A stretch of DNA of 64,000 nt from Incurvaria masculella (GCA_946894095.1 OX335643.1:6001036-6065035), one strand, 5' to 3'. Positions 9,910-22,425 are shown, counted from the stretch's first letter. Program-made: numbers and translations. Notes: generated by a model not told the origin, from the sequence alone.

Positions 9910-10977
9910 AGAGTTTTTTAGTTGTCAAATGGCTACCAATTCAAAATACTAAGCGCAACTGCATTAGTTTGACTTTAAGGCTTTATCTTTTTATTTCCTT
10001 TGTTGTTCACAAGTATTATTCACACACACAAACATACCTAAATACACACAATCATTATTCACACACACAAACATACCTAAATACATATACTATACAACCT
10101 CACACTCGCATGATTAGATTTAGAGATAAAAATATAATACATAACATACGTATTATAACCAAATATCCTACCAAAATATTACATGATGAGAACCTATTCA
10201 TAAATATACAAGTTTATCAAATATATCAATATGAACTAACTTTCTGGCACTATGAAAACATTTATTTGAGTTTAATTATTTCTGAACACCTACGAATTAT
10301 ACTTACACTTTCTAATGGCACAAACTAATCTCAATATTTACTATCAAAATATTCGTGGCCTACGAACGAAACTATTGGAACTAAATCAAGCAATATTAGG
10401 CAACGAATATGATCACAGAATAAGTAATAGTGATATGATATAATTGTTATAACGGAAACCTGGCTATGCAACAGTATATTAGACGCTGAGATCTGTGATG
10501 CGCGCTATGACATATTTCGCTGTGACCGGGATCTGGATGCAACCGGTAAGTCGCGTGGTGGCGGCGTGATGGTGTGCGTGCGGAGAGCGCTCGGCGCCGA
10601 GCTGCTGGCGCAGGCACAGTATGCGCGCCCGCCGACTGACTTGGTGTGGGTTTCTGTGCCCGCGCGCTCGCTCGGCCCCGACTCCGCCCCGCTCCACCTC
10701 GCCGCTGCCTAAGTACCGCCACAACCTGTTACATTGCCTGCGGATATCAATAGAATATTAGACTCTGTAAATATGGTCACTGAAAAGTATTGTAATGATA
10801 ACATCATTATATAGGGAGATTTCAACCTTCCACACATAATATGGACCTCGGAAGAGCCAATTCATACAAAAAAAGGTTCACTGGGATATTCAGAATGCAG
10901 GCTTACTGTTAGTAGAAGACTTTAATCTTAAGGGACTATTTCAAAAAAACACAATAAAAAATTCACACGAACATACC

Positions 10978-11805
10978 TTGGATTTGGTGTTTAGCAATTT
11001 TTCACTGGAGATACATGTTAGTGACTGCCCGTTGCTAAAAGAAGATCTTCATCACCCAGCTTTTACGATTGCCGTTTCTGATATTTTAGTTACACCACTT
11101 ATTGAAGAATGCTCAAAGCGGTACACATTTTATAAAGGAGATTACACAAGTATTAGTGAAATGTTGGATCAAATCGATTGGTCAAACATACTTAAATCTG
11201 GCACAGTTGATGAGGCAGTGCAGTTATTCTACGACAAAATTTATGAAAGTTTCCATAATTTTATACCTTTTCAATCCAAATTTGTTAGTAAATATCCCAT
11301 TTGGTATACACCGGCTTTAATTAAAATCATAAAACAAAAATCACGATCACATTCTAGATATAAACATTTTAAAAACCCTGGAGATTACGACGAGTTTAAT
11401 TTATTAAGAAACAGACAGCATAAGGTTCAACAAGAGTGTTATAATAAATACACTGAGAGTTGTAACCACTACAACCTTCTAACCCTAGAAGAAAGACGAC
11501 TACAGTTAGATTTGGCATTTTTATTTGACCTAGTCAACAGCAGTGTTGATTGCCCACAACTGATAGGTGAAATCAAGTATAATGCTCCAGTCCGCCGCAC
11601 GCGTCATACTCCTCACCTTTTCTATACGCCACTAAAACGCACCAAATATGCTCAAAATTCAACAATAACACGATTAACTAACACTTATAATAATCATTTT
11701 AGTTCACAAGATATATTTACTTCAAGTAAAAGTGTATTTAAAATTGCAATAAAAACACAAATAATACTTAATAGACTAAAAGATACATTAGCAAAATTTC
11801 AATAA
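10978..11805 (+). pseudogene. LINE ORF2 remnant: endonuclease end fused to ORF2 C-terminus, RT deleted
   Basis: The first part (LVFSNFSLEIHVSDCPLL and on) is the last endonuclease strand and linker. From about residue 163 (CNHYNLLTLEERRLQLDL) it matches the post-RT tail seen in the other LINE at 33,990-34,300 (CKHYKILPLDTRREMLDL). The roughly 450-residue reverse transcriptase that should separate them is missing, yet the reading frame runs on for 275 codons. This was probably an internal deletion, by template jump or recombination. Confidence 0.75.
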
Positions 11806-12120
11806 CTTAATGTTTATCTTATACTATGTGTCTCTAAGCTTGTGACCTTTTACACAAACACACCCTCCCACATACCCTCACTCACCCTCTCACACCCTCT
11901 CTCACACACATACACATACACTTACATTAGACAAGTAACACACAAAATTGCAAAAATAAAAAAACAAAATACAATAACTAAACGAATCATAAAAAAGGTT
12001 GATATTTTCAAATGAGATTTATAATGAAAGGAACCACATTTTAAGGTACAAGACATTTACGATACCCTATTAATTTGAGGTTATGCAGCGAAATTTAAAT
12101 TTAACCATAGTAATCAGATT

Positions 12121-12440
12121 TTGTCAGCCTTGGTAGCCCAGTGGCGCGACTTCTTACGGTTCGATAAGCTTGGTAAAGCAACTCTGAGCACGGTTAGGTT
12201 CTGTTTTTAAACGTTGAGGCTGACCGTGGTTCGGATTCCACGTGAAACTGATGGGCCTTCCTTACTTACTAGGTGGTGGGGTTAATCCCGCATAGGTTGG
12301 TACCATCGCATTGAAAGGACGATGGTCGAAGCGAAAACACGGTTCCGTGTTTTCAATCCAGATCAATTTAGCAGAGCAAAATAAGGAAGGTCCTGGTAAG
12401 GCTAATATCATGACAGATGTTCAGTCAGCCCGTACAATCT
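12121..12440 (+). repeat. SINE-like repeat, copy 3 (head and body)
   Basis: The head has an A-box-like GTAGCCCAGTGGCGC near 12,133 and a B-box-like GGTTCGGATTCC near 12,229. The body includes CTTACTAGGTGGTGGGG, TACCATCGCATTGAAAGGACGATGG, TCAATCCAGATCAATTTAGC and GGAAGGTCCTGG. An A/T-run follows near 12,490. This copy defines the family best. Confidence 0.7.
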
Positions 12441-12990
12441 TAACTTTAACAAGTACAATTAGTTAAATTGTTGTCTCTACAAGAAATAAAAAAAAAAAAA
12501 TTTTTTTTGTTATTAATGCGATTAGGATAATGAAATAATGGATTTACAAATTCGCTCACTACTGACGTTTTTGAGTTGAACCGACACGTAAGAACTTCAC
12601 AAGAGGCTAATTAGTGCAACGTACATTCGATGTTGCTCGTCCCGAATTTGTAAGCGAACTAACTATAGTTGGACATGTTCCACTAACTCATGGCTGTACA
12701 GGGTGTAAATGACCGTCCAATCCTTTTTATTAAGTTCATGGAGTTTATTAGTGTTACTGTTGAAACAGTAAATTTTCCATACATTTTAAATAGAAATATT
12801 TTTTAAGGCATTTACCCGATTTAGAAATTAAAAAAGATGAAATATTTGTTCAATATCTAATATATTTTACGTAGCTTAAATATAAGATGGGACTGTTGTT
12901 TACACCTCGTATACCTACGTTGCCGCCTTACGAATGAGTTTCGATTGCTACTCCCATCCTGTGTAAATTAGTTCCCTATCTTGAAAACCT

Positions 12991-13307
12991 TAAGAGGCTA
13001 ATGAGGTGACCAAGTTCCATACAATGGCTCGTGCCTGTTTCCTCAGTCGAATTAAGAAATATGAGATTTTGCACATTAAATAAATCTACTATGAGCTACG
13101 TCTGAATGTTTTAGTTTTTTTGATAATTTAATTTTCATGATATACGCATATTTATGTTTGTATTCAAATTATTAGAGGCATAAGTCATAGATAAATAAAT
13201 TTATGAAAAAAAAACAAAAAACGTACAGACGTAGCTCTCAAAAAGAAAAATCTTAAAAACAGGCAGTGCCGCTCGTGTGGAGCTCGATCACCTCATTATC
13301 CTCTTAA
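12991..13307. mobile_element. TTAA-flanked MITE (piggyBac-like target), copy 1
   Basis: TTAA at 12,991 is followed by GAGGCTAATGAGGTGA, and TCACCTCATTATCCTC is followed by TTAA at 13,304. These inverted termini bounded by TTAA are the hallmark of piggyBac-type insertion. There is no transposase inside. A related copy lies at 39,926-40,225. Confidence 0.65.
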
Positions 13308-13319
13308 GAAATATTCATC

Positions 13320-13692
13320 TTAAGGCTGTTCCGACCTATATAAAGTTGTTTGCACACATAACGCAAAAAGTATTGCACTTTAAGCCACGAATTAATAATA
13401 AAAGTTTAATATAGTCATATTACTTGCAGGGAAAACGATTTCACAATTTCAGGATTATTGGTTTTGTTACAATTTATTTAAATACGATTTTTATTTAACA
13501 GCGCCATCTAACGGTGTAAAACTTCTGTCCGGCAATTACAACGAAACCATTAAACCTGAAATTGTGAATATCTTTTCGCTGCAACTACTATGGCTATATT
13601 TAATATTATTATTGACGAATTCGTGCCTTAAAGTGCAATACTTTTTTGCGTTCTGTGTAAAAAAAACATTGTATGGGTCGGAACATCCTTAA
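13320..13692. mobile_element. TTAA-flanked MITE with long inverted repeats
   Basis: The ends read TTAAGGCTGTTCCGACC and GGTCGGAACATCCTTAA. Similarity between the arms extends about 150 bases (for example GCAAAAAGTATTGCACTTTAAG against CTTAAAGTGCAATACTTTTTTGC). TTAA sits at both borders. No open frame. It lies 13 bases right of the previous MITE and 240 bases upstream of gene A. Confidence 0.7.
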
Positions 13693-13887
13693 AATAAGCC
13701 ATGGAAGTTGTTGCAGGTAAGTAATGTTGGTCCTATCCTTCACAATCGCCAATTATTATTGAGATAAACAAATATTGTCCAGCATGGACCACGCTAATTT
13801 AAGAGACGAAGATAACCCAAGTTCACCCTTGACCGGAGAGTTCGAGTAATCATCTTGTTTTTGCATTAAAAACCACTGATTAAAATA

Positions 13888-13893
13888 TCAGTT
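13888..13893 (+). promoter_or_regulatory. Initiator-like TCAGTT upstream of gene A
   Basis: The arthropod Inr word TCAGTT lies 45 bases upstream of the gene A start codon, in a position suited to transcription start. There is only a weak AT-rich word (CATTAAAAACC) about 25 bases upstream, so no convincing TATA box. Confidence 0.35.
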
Positions 13894-13934
13894 GCATGCT
13901 CGTCTGTCGGAAAGAGAAGGACGCAGTTGAAAAA

Positions 13935-16900
13935 ATGGGGAGTTCCAATATTTTAAAAGTGGTATTTTTACTCGCACTATGCTGTGGTAAGTAATATTTT
14001 CTGTTCGTATTCTGTATTCGACTTCAAATATACTTTTTCGTACTTAGCCAGTGAGTCGCTTGTTCTTCCTTTTGTTTTTATACATACGTTACTCTAAATA
14101 CTAAAGGTATTCTTCTAAACACTAAATACGCTTCTTAATGAAATTAAATTTTGGTTAGATAAACTAATATTGCAACTTGGGAAGTTTGTTCGTCAGTTTT
14201 TATTTTTATGTTGATAGTGCTAGCTAATTCTATTATTTTTACATGTTAGGTTACCTACCTATTAATAGAATAAATGTACTACTTTATTATTAGTTTTATT
14301 TAGGAAACTTAAGAGCTCAATTATGTGATATTTAAAGAAATAATCCAGGTTTTTAATTTAAAGCCAATAATAAAATTAACGTTCAAGCAACTTTGGAAGG
14401 AGAAGAGATGGAGTGGGCTTGATTGTATTCTCTTTACTTGTGACCCACACGGCACGGTTTTGTATTTACACCCTGTATACATATTAAAAACAGGGTATAT
14501 ATATTATATATATAGTATTTTTATTATACACATATATTATTATTATTATAAACAGTGTATACATATAATATTATATTATGTCAACATATTACCAAAAAAC
14601 AATATGGCATCAGTAAATATATCTTTGCGTACTAAGCAGGTACGTGGCTTATTTCAAGGAATGTGATATGTATGTATGTAGAATTGAGTGTGAAGCGAGG
14701 ACACATGAATTAAAGAAATAGCCCGGTAAAAAGAACTTATTTACGAATATACTGTAAGGCTGGACCCGAACCAGCACAATATATGTAATATGTACCTAAA
14801 TATGTTTGTATATTCAATATTTGCAGTCAATTTTAGCAACACAAATGAAGCTTTAAATAAATGTATGGGGGTATAATCTTAAACACTGTGTTAGTAGGAG
14901 GCATTGATTACTGGAGGAGGGACTTTAGGAGAATTCCAAATTATGGCGAAATTGCAAGACGCAATACCCGCGAATGGTATGTTTTACTGGTTTGGGTATA
15001 GCCTTGCAGTATATTAATAAAGTAGTCCGTTTTGCTGGGCTCTTATTCTGATTAATGTGGCCTTGCTTCAAGGTCGATTATACAAACATACATTTCACAT
15101 TCCTTTGAATATGACATCATTTCTGAGGCAGTTGGTTATTGAAAGTGGCGCCGACTTTGATCTCCAAAACATGAATTGTCAGGAGAGATGACCACTGCAG
15201 TCTCAGCAGAGCGGATTGTCCACGGGATCAAGGCTGGAGACGTGGTCCTGGTAAACTCTGACAAGCAGAAGGTGATAGAAATGCAGAGGGGGCACGGGGG
15301 CTGGAACGACGATATGACAGAGGTGACTAGTATACAATATTTTTTGACGTGGAAAGTGTCCTTTTTTCCGACGCGCGAAATCTCCAAAGTAAAGCTGAGA
15401 AAAGTTATAATGTTGAGAGTGTATTTTAGGTAATGTTGGCATATACAGAGTCTTAGCGGAGATATGGTCCAAACGTTAACCACGTATTCCTCAGCATATT
15501 TGAAGAAATAAATGGAAATCACTTTTTGATCTAAGACTTAAAAAAATGATATTCACATAGTTGACTTTGTAGGGTGTGTTACTCCTTAGCTTCGAACCCC
15601 GACCACGCATCGCGACTGAGTTTTCCGAGGCACTTCTTAATCAACAACTTGGAGCCAATCTTCTCGCCATTGCCTGTCCAGAGCTGGCATTCGTGAAGAC
15701 CTCCATACAGAAATTGACACCCACCTCAACTAACCTATCACGATATCATCACATCATATGGTGTGTGGTGACTGTCATCTCACAGTCACCACACACCATA
15801 ATACCATGATACACGCCTACCGCATCCTACAACTCTATCATAGGCCTACATCTATCTACAATCTATAGATTCGTGACCGCCTTTGAGTGAACAGTCCGAA
15901 ATTTAACTCATGTTTTTTTACGATTTCAGTCATTGGGAAAAATAGGGAAGGTGGAGTACATCGACGGTGATAACGACGCAAGGGTTAAAGTGTGTAAAAC
16001 CTTCTGGTACTTCAACCCCGAAGCTCTTACCAAGCTCTCTTCAACTGAAGATGGCATTCTCGAAATCTCTACAGGTATGTATTATGTAATTTTGAGGTTG
16101 GTCTATTTTGTCAGCCTCGGCAGTGGAGCAACGTGTTCGATCATAAGAGTTAATTAACCCTGGGCGCGGTCGGGTTCTGGTTGGGCTTGACCGTTCAACC
16201 ATTTAGGCTGGCCATAGTTTGGAGCGGAAGTTAAACTGTAGGTCCTCCTTCTATGGGGTAGGGTTGTCAAAGCGGCAATGGAAATTTGCGATGTAATATT
16301 TTTCATTTTTTTTTTACTTTTATTTATTAGGCGTTAAAACGGCTGTGCATACATATTATTTTCAGAAATCGTTTCAACAAAATATACAGCAACAGAAACA
16401 AAGTATATTATTTAATAGATAAATCACATATGTATATTTAAAATAGAGTTATAAAACAAATCATAATAAATTTGTCTAGGAAACATGAACACATTGTTAA
16501 ATACCTTAAAATTTTTAACTGTTCAGTATACCTCACGGTTGTCAAATTGTTTTAAAAGAAAAACGCGTTTAATTTTGTAAGTATTAATATATGTATAATA
16601 CCGCAGATCGATATGCAGTAAAAGCTAGATAAAAGTAAACTCAATCAGCAATGATGCCAAATTTCCACTTCTCGATGGTCTCCGTCCACGTTTCGTAAAT
16701 CGTTTCGTTATTGAAAGAATCTGCAAATCAAGTATTTTTATTGGGTCGCCTTCATAAAGTCCAAAAAGCATAAGGTCCAAAACCCAGAACATCCAAAAGT
16801 ATGTATTTTTGCATGTATTTATAAATGCAAATATTATAATCTAACCTAACCTAACCTAACCTAATTGAAAAAGTTCCGAATTCATTAGTGTTTTGGACGG

Positions 16901-19900
16901 TATGGGTTTTGGACTTTGTGCTTTTTGGACTTTATGATGCGTCCCCTTTTTATTTACTCTATATTCTTCTATTTATTATTTCAGATAAATGCGTTACCGG
17001 CCCAGAATTGGAAGTCACCAAGAAAAGATTGAGGAAAATCGGCAGAATCGTCGATATGGATTGCACTGTGAGGAATAATCCCTACACTTCCTCTTATGTA
17101 CGCTGGGTAAGTTAACATACAGTATTGTGTGATTGTTTTTAATAAAAACTGGTATGGCTGTCAAAGGTGGTCAGGAAAAACAAGTGCACCTCACCTTGCG
17201 AAGCAACCCTAAACGAGGTGCAATTCCAGCCGGTTTTCGGACTATTACAGAAAGATTTTAAGATCCGTATTGGTTTTTACGGGGTTCCGTACCCAAAGGG
17301 TAAAAACGGAACCCTATTACTAAGCCTCCGCTGTCCGTCCGTCCGTCCGTCCGTCCGTTCGTCTGTCACAGGGCTGTATCTCATGAACCGTAACAGGTAG
17401 GAAGCTGAAATTTTACAGATTATGTATTTATTTTGCCGCTATAACAACAAATAGGTAACATTATAAAATAATTATAATTAAAGATACATACAAAAAACGT
17501 GTTTTTTTTTGTAAATCTTGTGCGATGGTACGGAACCCTTCGTGTGCGAGTCCGACTCGCACTTGGCCGGTTTTTAAGTATTTATCTTAGATTATATCGA
17601 TACATTTTTGGGTTCTGTTAGTTGCGAAAAGTCTTTCTTTCTCCGAAGTTATAAACGAATCAGCAGTAGCAGTCATGAGAGTGCCGTGCCATACAGAAAT
17701 ATGAAAGCATAAAGTGCGAGTTTTTAAATATATTTAAGGGAACTTGTGTTCATATAGTAACCGTGACCATTTCGATCCAGTTAGGAAATTATTCCGTGAG
17801 TAAAACCTTTGTCCAAATATTAAATTTATAAATAAGTACAATTTAACTACATTATTCGGAACCTAGCTGAGTTAGTATGGTTTGGATATTTCCGAAGCAG
17901 AAGATAAATTATAAATGAAACTTAATTAAACTTAATTATACATACAAATTATACATGAACTGCGCCCATTTCACAATCCTTTACATAATGTGGTAAACCA
18001 CAATATTAAAAATCGATATTAAAAACACAGTAAGTTGCTTGCAATTATAGGAAAATGTTCAAATTATATAGAAATTTATTTCCAGTTCTTCTTCGCTGTG
18101 ATTGTTGAACTGGCTAATGAAAAAATATGACAATACTGCACGGATGATGAATTCACAATGCACTTGTTTCGTTTCCAGGTTAAGGAAGGCTTGGTGATCT
18201 CGCGAGATGCTACTCTTGCTATCACGAATCCTCGCATCTCGGTTATGTCCGATTCATCGAAAACCTTCACGCTACAGGTATGTTTCCTGTCGTCACAAGG
18301 GAAAATGACAAGTGGGCCCTGTAGTTATGCGCATTCCCCATACAAATATGTTTTGCAAGGGAATTTAAAAAATACTGTTACGATTTACAAAATTGTTTGT
18401 TCAGCCAAAAATGTATTTTGGTCAGAACTTAAGAATGTATGGAGATTTCATTTTTGCTATAATTTAAGTTGCTTAAAAAAATGGACGGCAAAATATTAAT
18501 TTATTAATGATACAAAAATAAAATTTCATTTGCAGGCGTGGTTTGACCTACCAATTTGGTTTCTGCAACGTATTAGTGATTTTAAACTATTCGATATCAA
18601 CGTAACAACGTGTGGCACACAACGCGCATATGGAAAATTCCCATAGGCGTACATGGTCACATTATACGGACCCGGGTAACACTTACATGCGGGTGTGTGG
18701 TGACCATAGTTTCTGATGTGTGACTTCCGCAGATAGATGACATCAAACTCGACGACGCCGGCGTGTACGCCTGCGAGCTGCAGACGAACAACGGCAGTCT
18801 GCTGGCCGCGGCGACCGTGGAGCTCGTCGTCCAGAGTCCGCCGGTCATCTCCGAGAACTCGACCCGCTTCCTAGTGGCCACTGAAGGCGAAGGTGAGTCC
18901 AGAGCGGGCGGATCGTTGCGACGTTTGGGACTCGAATCGGTCCTCAACGGACATCCCATTGTACAGATCGAACGTAATTTAAGAGGGCATATTTTTCGTG
19001 TCAGCATATACGAAAAGAGAAAGCTATTTCCGACTACAGTTCAAGTATATTTTGTTAAAATTATGCCAGCAACTAATATAACCAGTACTTAGTCGTCCAC
19101 CTTTTTAAATATTTTTTTTTTAGTTAACTGGAATATTAAATGCTTTTTAATTTGAATTAAAAAGTATGCAAAATCAAAATGCTTTCAACTCTGTTATTTA
19201 CGAGAAAAACTAATGAATGAAAATATAGGAGACAATCTACTTACATTTTAAAATATATTCAAGTGAAAAATAATGAAATCGGATATGTTTTGATGTAGAA
19301 AACTGTTTTCTCCCGAAGGTAGCTGGGCTACATGTCTTTGAGTAAATAATGGGCGTTTAAATTTTAAAATTACGGCTCTAAGGGTGGGCCCATAACACGG
19401 AGATCGTGGACCTCCATGGCCTGTGAGCATCAGAAAATTAGGCTCCCCATAAAAACGTAGTTTACTAATAATTTAAAAACCACCGTTCCGATTTACTTGA
19501 TATTTGAGATTATATATCGAGCAACAAATATCTATGTGTGTACGTATTTGTCTTTTCGAAAAATGTATCCCGTGTAAAAAAGAGAAGATGAAATTGGCAT
19601 AAGGAAGTTTGAAAACTTACGGCTTTTCACACGGCGGAAGAAGACATTCTCCGACGTTTCGAGCTGATCGTTCAGCCTGTTGTCAACCGCCACGTTCATA
19701 CGAGCAGTAGTCGTCTGCTGCGTAGCTCTAAATAGAATACCACATATGTATACAATTACGAGACGCGTCGTGGGACACCAAGCTCATATTATCGAATCAC
19801 AAGGCTTCGCGCTACTGGGCTACCGAGGCCACAGAATAACTAATCTTTGATTGCATTGTACATATTGCCTGGAATGTTGATACTGGTGCCTGTCTTCTTT

Positions 19901-22425
19901 TTTACAAATAAGAAGACAAGCGAGGAAAGAGACAGGTAGCGGTGTTATCGCTTCTGTCGTAAAGTAATGTGTTGACGAGTCTTTGACAGATAAATTCTCG
20001 ATACCTGCTACTCTATCTGCTTCCTTGCCTCACTACCATATATCCTCGTTCGAAATGCGTATCACCGGATAGTTTGTTACTATGGGAGTGCGATATGATT
20101 AGACACTTGATGGGAAGTTACCAAGTAATTCTAGGTAACGTTTATGACCAATTTGTGTTGTCGAGGTCTGAACGCGCGCCTATTCAGGGTGCAAAGATAA
20201 TGAAATGTTTGTTTATATTAACAGCTCTTTACAAACCTTAATTTGGTTTTCAGGTGCTCAGCTGGAATGCAACGCTGAAGGCGAGCCTGAACCCGAGGTG
20301 ACGTGGCATCGTGTCTTCAAGGAGTCCATCGCGCCAATAGAAGACCTCATTTACACGTAGGTGCTCACTCCATTCAAACCAAAACTCCAGTCAATTGTGG
20401 CTTTGAGGTCAAAATACAGCATGTAACTGAACTGACTACCATTTAATTGCCACTTCGACCGTCTTTCATGAAATGCGATAATGCCAAAAAGGACGAAAAA
20501 GTTTTATATGTAGGAAAACGAACCACGGCCAACCGCAACATTTAGACGGTCACGCATGCAAAATCTGATAGAGCATAGCATTGCCTAACCTTGATAATCG
20601 AACACGGCGTTGCGACCTGGAGATACAGAGGCCTTATCTGGCTGAGGTACTGAAAGCTTATTTTGATACGATTTGGCAGAATGATATCAGTTCTAGTTAA
20701 GTGGAAACTAGTGACCGATCTAATAATATTTCAAATAAATAATGAAAACAAAATTAACAAATTATTCGCTAAAAAATTCGTACTTGACATATAGTGAAAT
20801 ATTGATTTTCGTAGTAAGCAAAAACGTAGTTTTTAAATGCGGCTGGAGTGATATATGGAGTGATAGATATAGTTAAGTGCGTCATACACTTGAAAGAATA
20901 TAGTCTGGCGGTAATGGTGTCACCGAAGTTTGGTTTTTTTATGATTATAGAGGTAGCGTCCTGGAGATAGCAGCCGTACGTCAAGCGGATGGCGGAGATT
21001 ACTACTGCGTCGCTGCCAACGGAGCCGGTCGCTCGGCCAGGAGGGACGTGCACTTGGTGGTGGTGAAACCTGGCGAAGTCTACACCGGTCGGCCATTGGT
21101 GAGGACATTCTTATTGACAATAAAGAATCTTTACAGAAGAATATTTGTAAGGGAGCGTTCGTAAGCCACGTGACGGATTTTAGACATCTTTTGGATCTCT
21201 CCTCACCCCTCGTGACCGGTCGTGACCAAGAGGCTTACTCCCCTTCCCCTGCCCAAGTTACGTGACATTCACAAAATCAGTTTTTACACAACTGTGCAAA
21301 AATCCCGCTATTTCTGATTAGGAGGGAATATTATGAATAGGCCAATATTGAGGTCATTATATATAATTTGTACAGGTTTACGTAACCAAGACGATAATAT
21401 CAAGAGAGGGTACATTTCCGAAAAAAGTTAAAACAATGTTGATTTTAATGCAATCATTTGTTTTATATAGGGCTGATTTTTCGACAGTCTGATAATCAGC
21501 CAATTCATTATTCGACGGATTCATTTACGCTTCTGCTTATGCATCGATTATAGTAAGTCCATATTTTTATTAGTAAAATTACACTCAGATAATTGTGATA
21601 GAAAATATAATTCTCCGGTAATGGCTATCTCGATTAATTTAATTTCATTTACTTATTCAACTTCTGGTGGCCAAACTATAATAAGTCATGTCACAATTTG
21701 ATTGATCTGTGGATTCGATGAACTCAGTGAAGCAGAGAAACTTCAGTGGTCTATAAGTTATGTTTTTTTTCGTCCACATTAATGATGTAATACAATTATG
21801 ATTTCATGCCTAAATGCTACTGCCAAACTGATTTTTAAAAAATTTAGAACGGTAAAAAACTAGGAAACTAAGGCTAACTTAAGGCAAAGAACTAAGAAAT
21901 ACGAGGAAACAACAACCCAAAATGTGAAAAGCCTTCAATATTAAATTACTTAACCTTCCTTATCCGTCTTTTGACATATGGTAATTTGTACTAGTCGTCC
22001 GATAAGTACTATCTGAGGATTGAAAAGACCCTTAGAAGGTTCGTGGGACGGGCGGAGCGCTTGGCACGACATGACTCGGCTTCGGTGCGTTCCGTCACGT
22101 GACTCGGGCCGGCATCGTGACCAGACGTGACCGAGAGCCGGACCCCTCCCTCCCCCTAAATCCCTCACGTGGTTTGTGAACGCTCACACTTTTATGAGTT
22201 ATTGATTTACAGATTGATGACACGACTGCCACAGTCGTCCCCGCCGACTCCGTCTCGCCGCTCCTGGCGGAGCAACTCCAGCTTTACGCAGAGAAGATCA
22301 CCAACTCCACCGGCGAGATACGCCTCCAGGTCGAGGGTTTCAACAAAAAGCTCAAGGCTATTGAGAGAGGACTTCAATATCCCGAGACCTGCAAGGATTC
22401 CGCAGTGGCGACAAATCGTGTTTAG
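13935..22425 (+). CDS. Gene A: secreted protein with Mind bomb-type SH3 repeat and two Ig domains
   Basis: Nine exons join in consistent phase: 13,935-13,986; 15,183-15,322; 15,930-16,074; 16,985-17,106; 18,179-18,277; 18,733-18,892; 20,254-20,356; 20,951-21,098; 22,213-22,425. All introns are GT-AG and the product is 393 residues. Exon 1 is a signal peptide (KVVFLLALCC). Exons 2-3 form one SH3-like repeat of the Mind bomb/HERC2 kind, with GDVVLV, the hallmark RGHGGWNDDM, then LGKIGKVEYIDGD and FWYFNPEALTKL. Exons 4-6 form an Ig domain (MDCTV, VRW, DAGVYACEL). Exons 6-8 form a second Ig domain (LECNAEGEPEPEVTWH, DGGDYYCVAANGAG). The last exon holds a short helical, charged tail with no membrane segment, so secretion is likely. 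Family function is unknown to me. Ig domains suggest recognition, and Mib repeats bind peptides in known ligases. Gene B is a paralogue on the other strand. Confidence 0.85.
14690..15080. repeat. Dispersed repeat in gene A intron 1, related to 25,190-25,400 and 35,925-36,010
   Basis: The part at 14,870-15,080 (AAACACTGTG, AGACGCAATACCCGCGAATGG, CTTGCTTCA.GGTCGATTA) recurs in order at 25,200-25,415. The part at 14,695-14,770 (GAGGACACATGAATTAAAGAAA) resembles 35,930-36,005. No coding content. Confidence 0.6.
16112..16300 (+). repeat. SINE-like repeat, copy 4 (degenerate head)
   Basis: TGTCAGCCTCGGCAGTGGAGC, GGTCGGGTTCTGG, TTTAGGCTGGCCATAGTTTGG and AAACTGTAGGTCCTCCTTC match the head region of the copies at 12.1 and 23.1 kb. 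Located just downstream of gene A exon 3. Confidence 0.55.
16743..16946. repeat. Inverted-repeat element with an internal (CCTAA)n run
   Basis: CATAAAGTCCAAAAAGCATA and GTCCAAAACCC at left face GGGTTTTGGAC and GCTTTTTGGACTTTATG at right. Between the arms, 16,841-16,864 is about five units of CCTAA, the complement of the insect telomere repeat TTAGG. The element ends 38 bases before gene A exon 4. Confidence 0.6.
17265..17575 (+). repeat. Lepidopteran GGGTTCCGTACC...CACTTGGCCGG repeat, full copy
   Basis: Begins GGGGTTCCGTACCCAAAGGG and continues with a (CCGTCCGT)n run, GGGCTGTATCTCATGAACCG and GCCGCTATAACAACAAATA. It ends GTGCGAGTCCGACTCGCACTT then GGCCGGTTTTT. From general knowledge this repeat is very common in moth and butterfly introns. 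Further copies here: 26,573-26,665 (part), 38,656-38,764 (internally deleted), 43,545-43,808 and 46,790-47,066 (both minus). Confidence 0.8.
19000..19440 (+). repeat. Intronic repeat shared with gene B flank (47,250-47,580)
   Basis: AAAGTATGCAAAA, TTTTGATGTAGAAAAC, TTTCTCC.GAGGGTAGCTG and AAATGATGGGTGTTT-like blocks occur in the same order and orientation at 47,390-47,550. The segment from 19,440 to 19,570 further resembles the foldback element at 44,464-44,828. Confidence 0.5.
19445..20253. other. Gene A intron 6, remaining sequence
   Basis: Contains further repeat debris, including a SINE-head fragment near 19,790-19,835 (antisense, GGCTTCGCGCTACTGGGCTACCG). No exon-like open frame with flanking splice signals was found. 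Confidence 0.4.
21152..22188. mobile_element. TIR element in the last intron of gene A
   Basis: The left end GGGAGCGTTCGTAAGCCACG is mirrored at the right by CACGTGGTTTGTGAACGCTC. Inside, 21,480-22,030 matches 42,370-42,605 in inverted orientation (GATAAGTACTATCTGAGGATT, CGCTTCTGCTTATGC), so a second repeat is nested in it. It occupies nearly the whole last intron and ends about 25 bases before the terminal exon. Confidence 0.55.

Larger units (their letters stand above)
9245..11995 (+). mobile_element. LINE with ORF1 and an internally deleted ORF2
   Basis: Order on the plus strand: ORF1 (about 9,280-9,909), a 400-base spacer, a decayed APE endonuclease (10,322-10,970; TETWL near 10,455 and GDFNLPH near 10,815 are visible), the endonuclease end and linker (10,978 to about 11,460), then at once the C-terminal tail of ORF2 (about 11,461-11,805) and a 3' UTR with ACAC-rich sequence. 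The reverse transcriptase is absent. A premature stop precedes GDFN and the frame changes at least once. This is a dead copy of the jockey/CR1-like group. Confidence 0.8.

Noticed and set aside
12121..12250. Functional tRNA gene
   Set aside because: A- and B-box-like words are present, but no cloverleaf could be drawn and the body is that of a dispersed SINE-like family.
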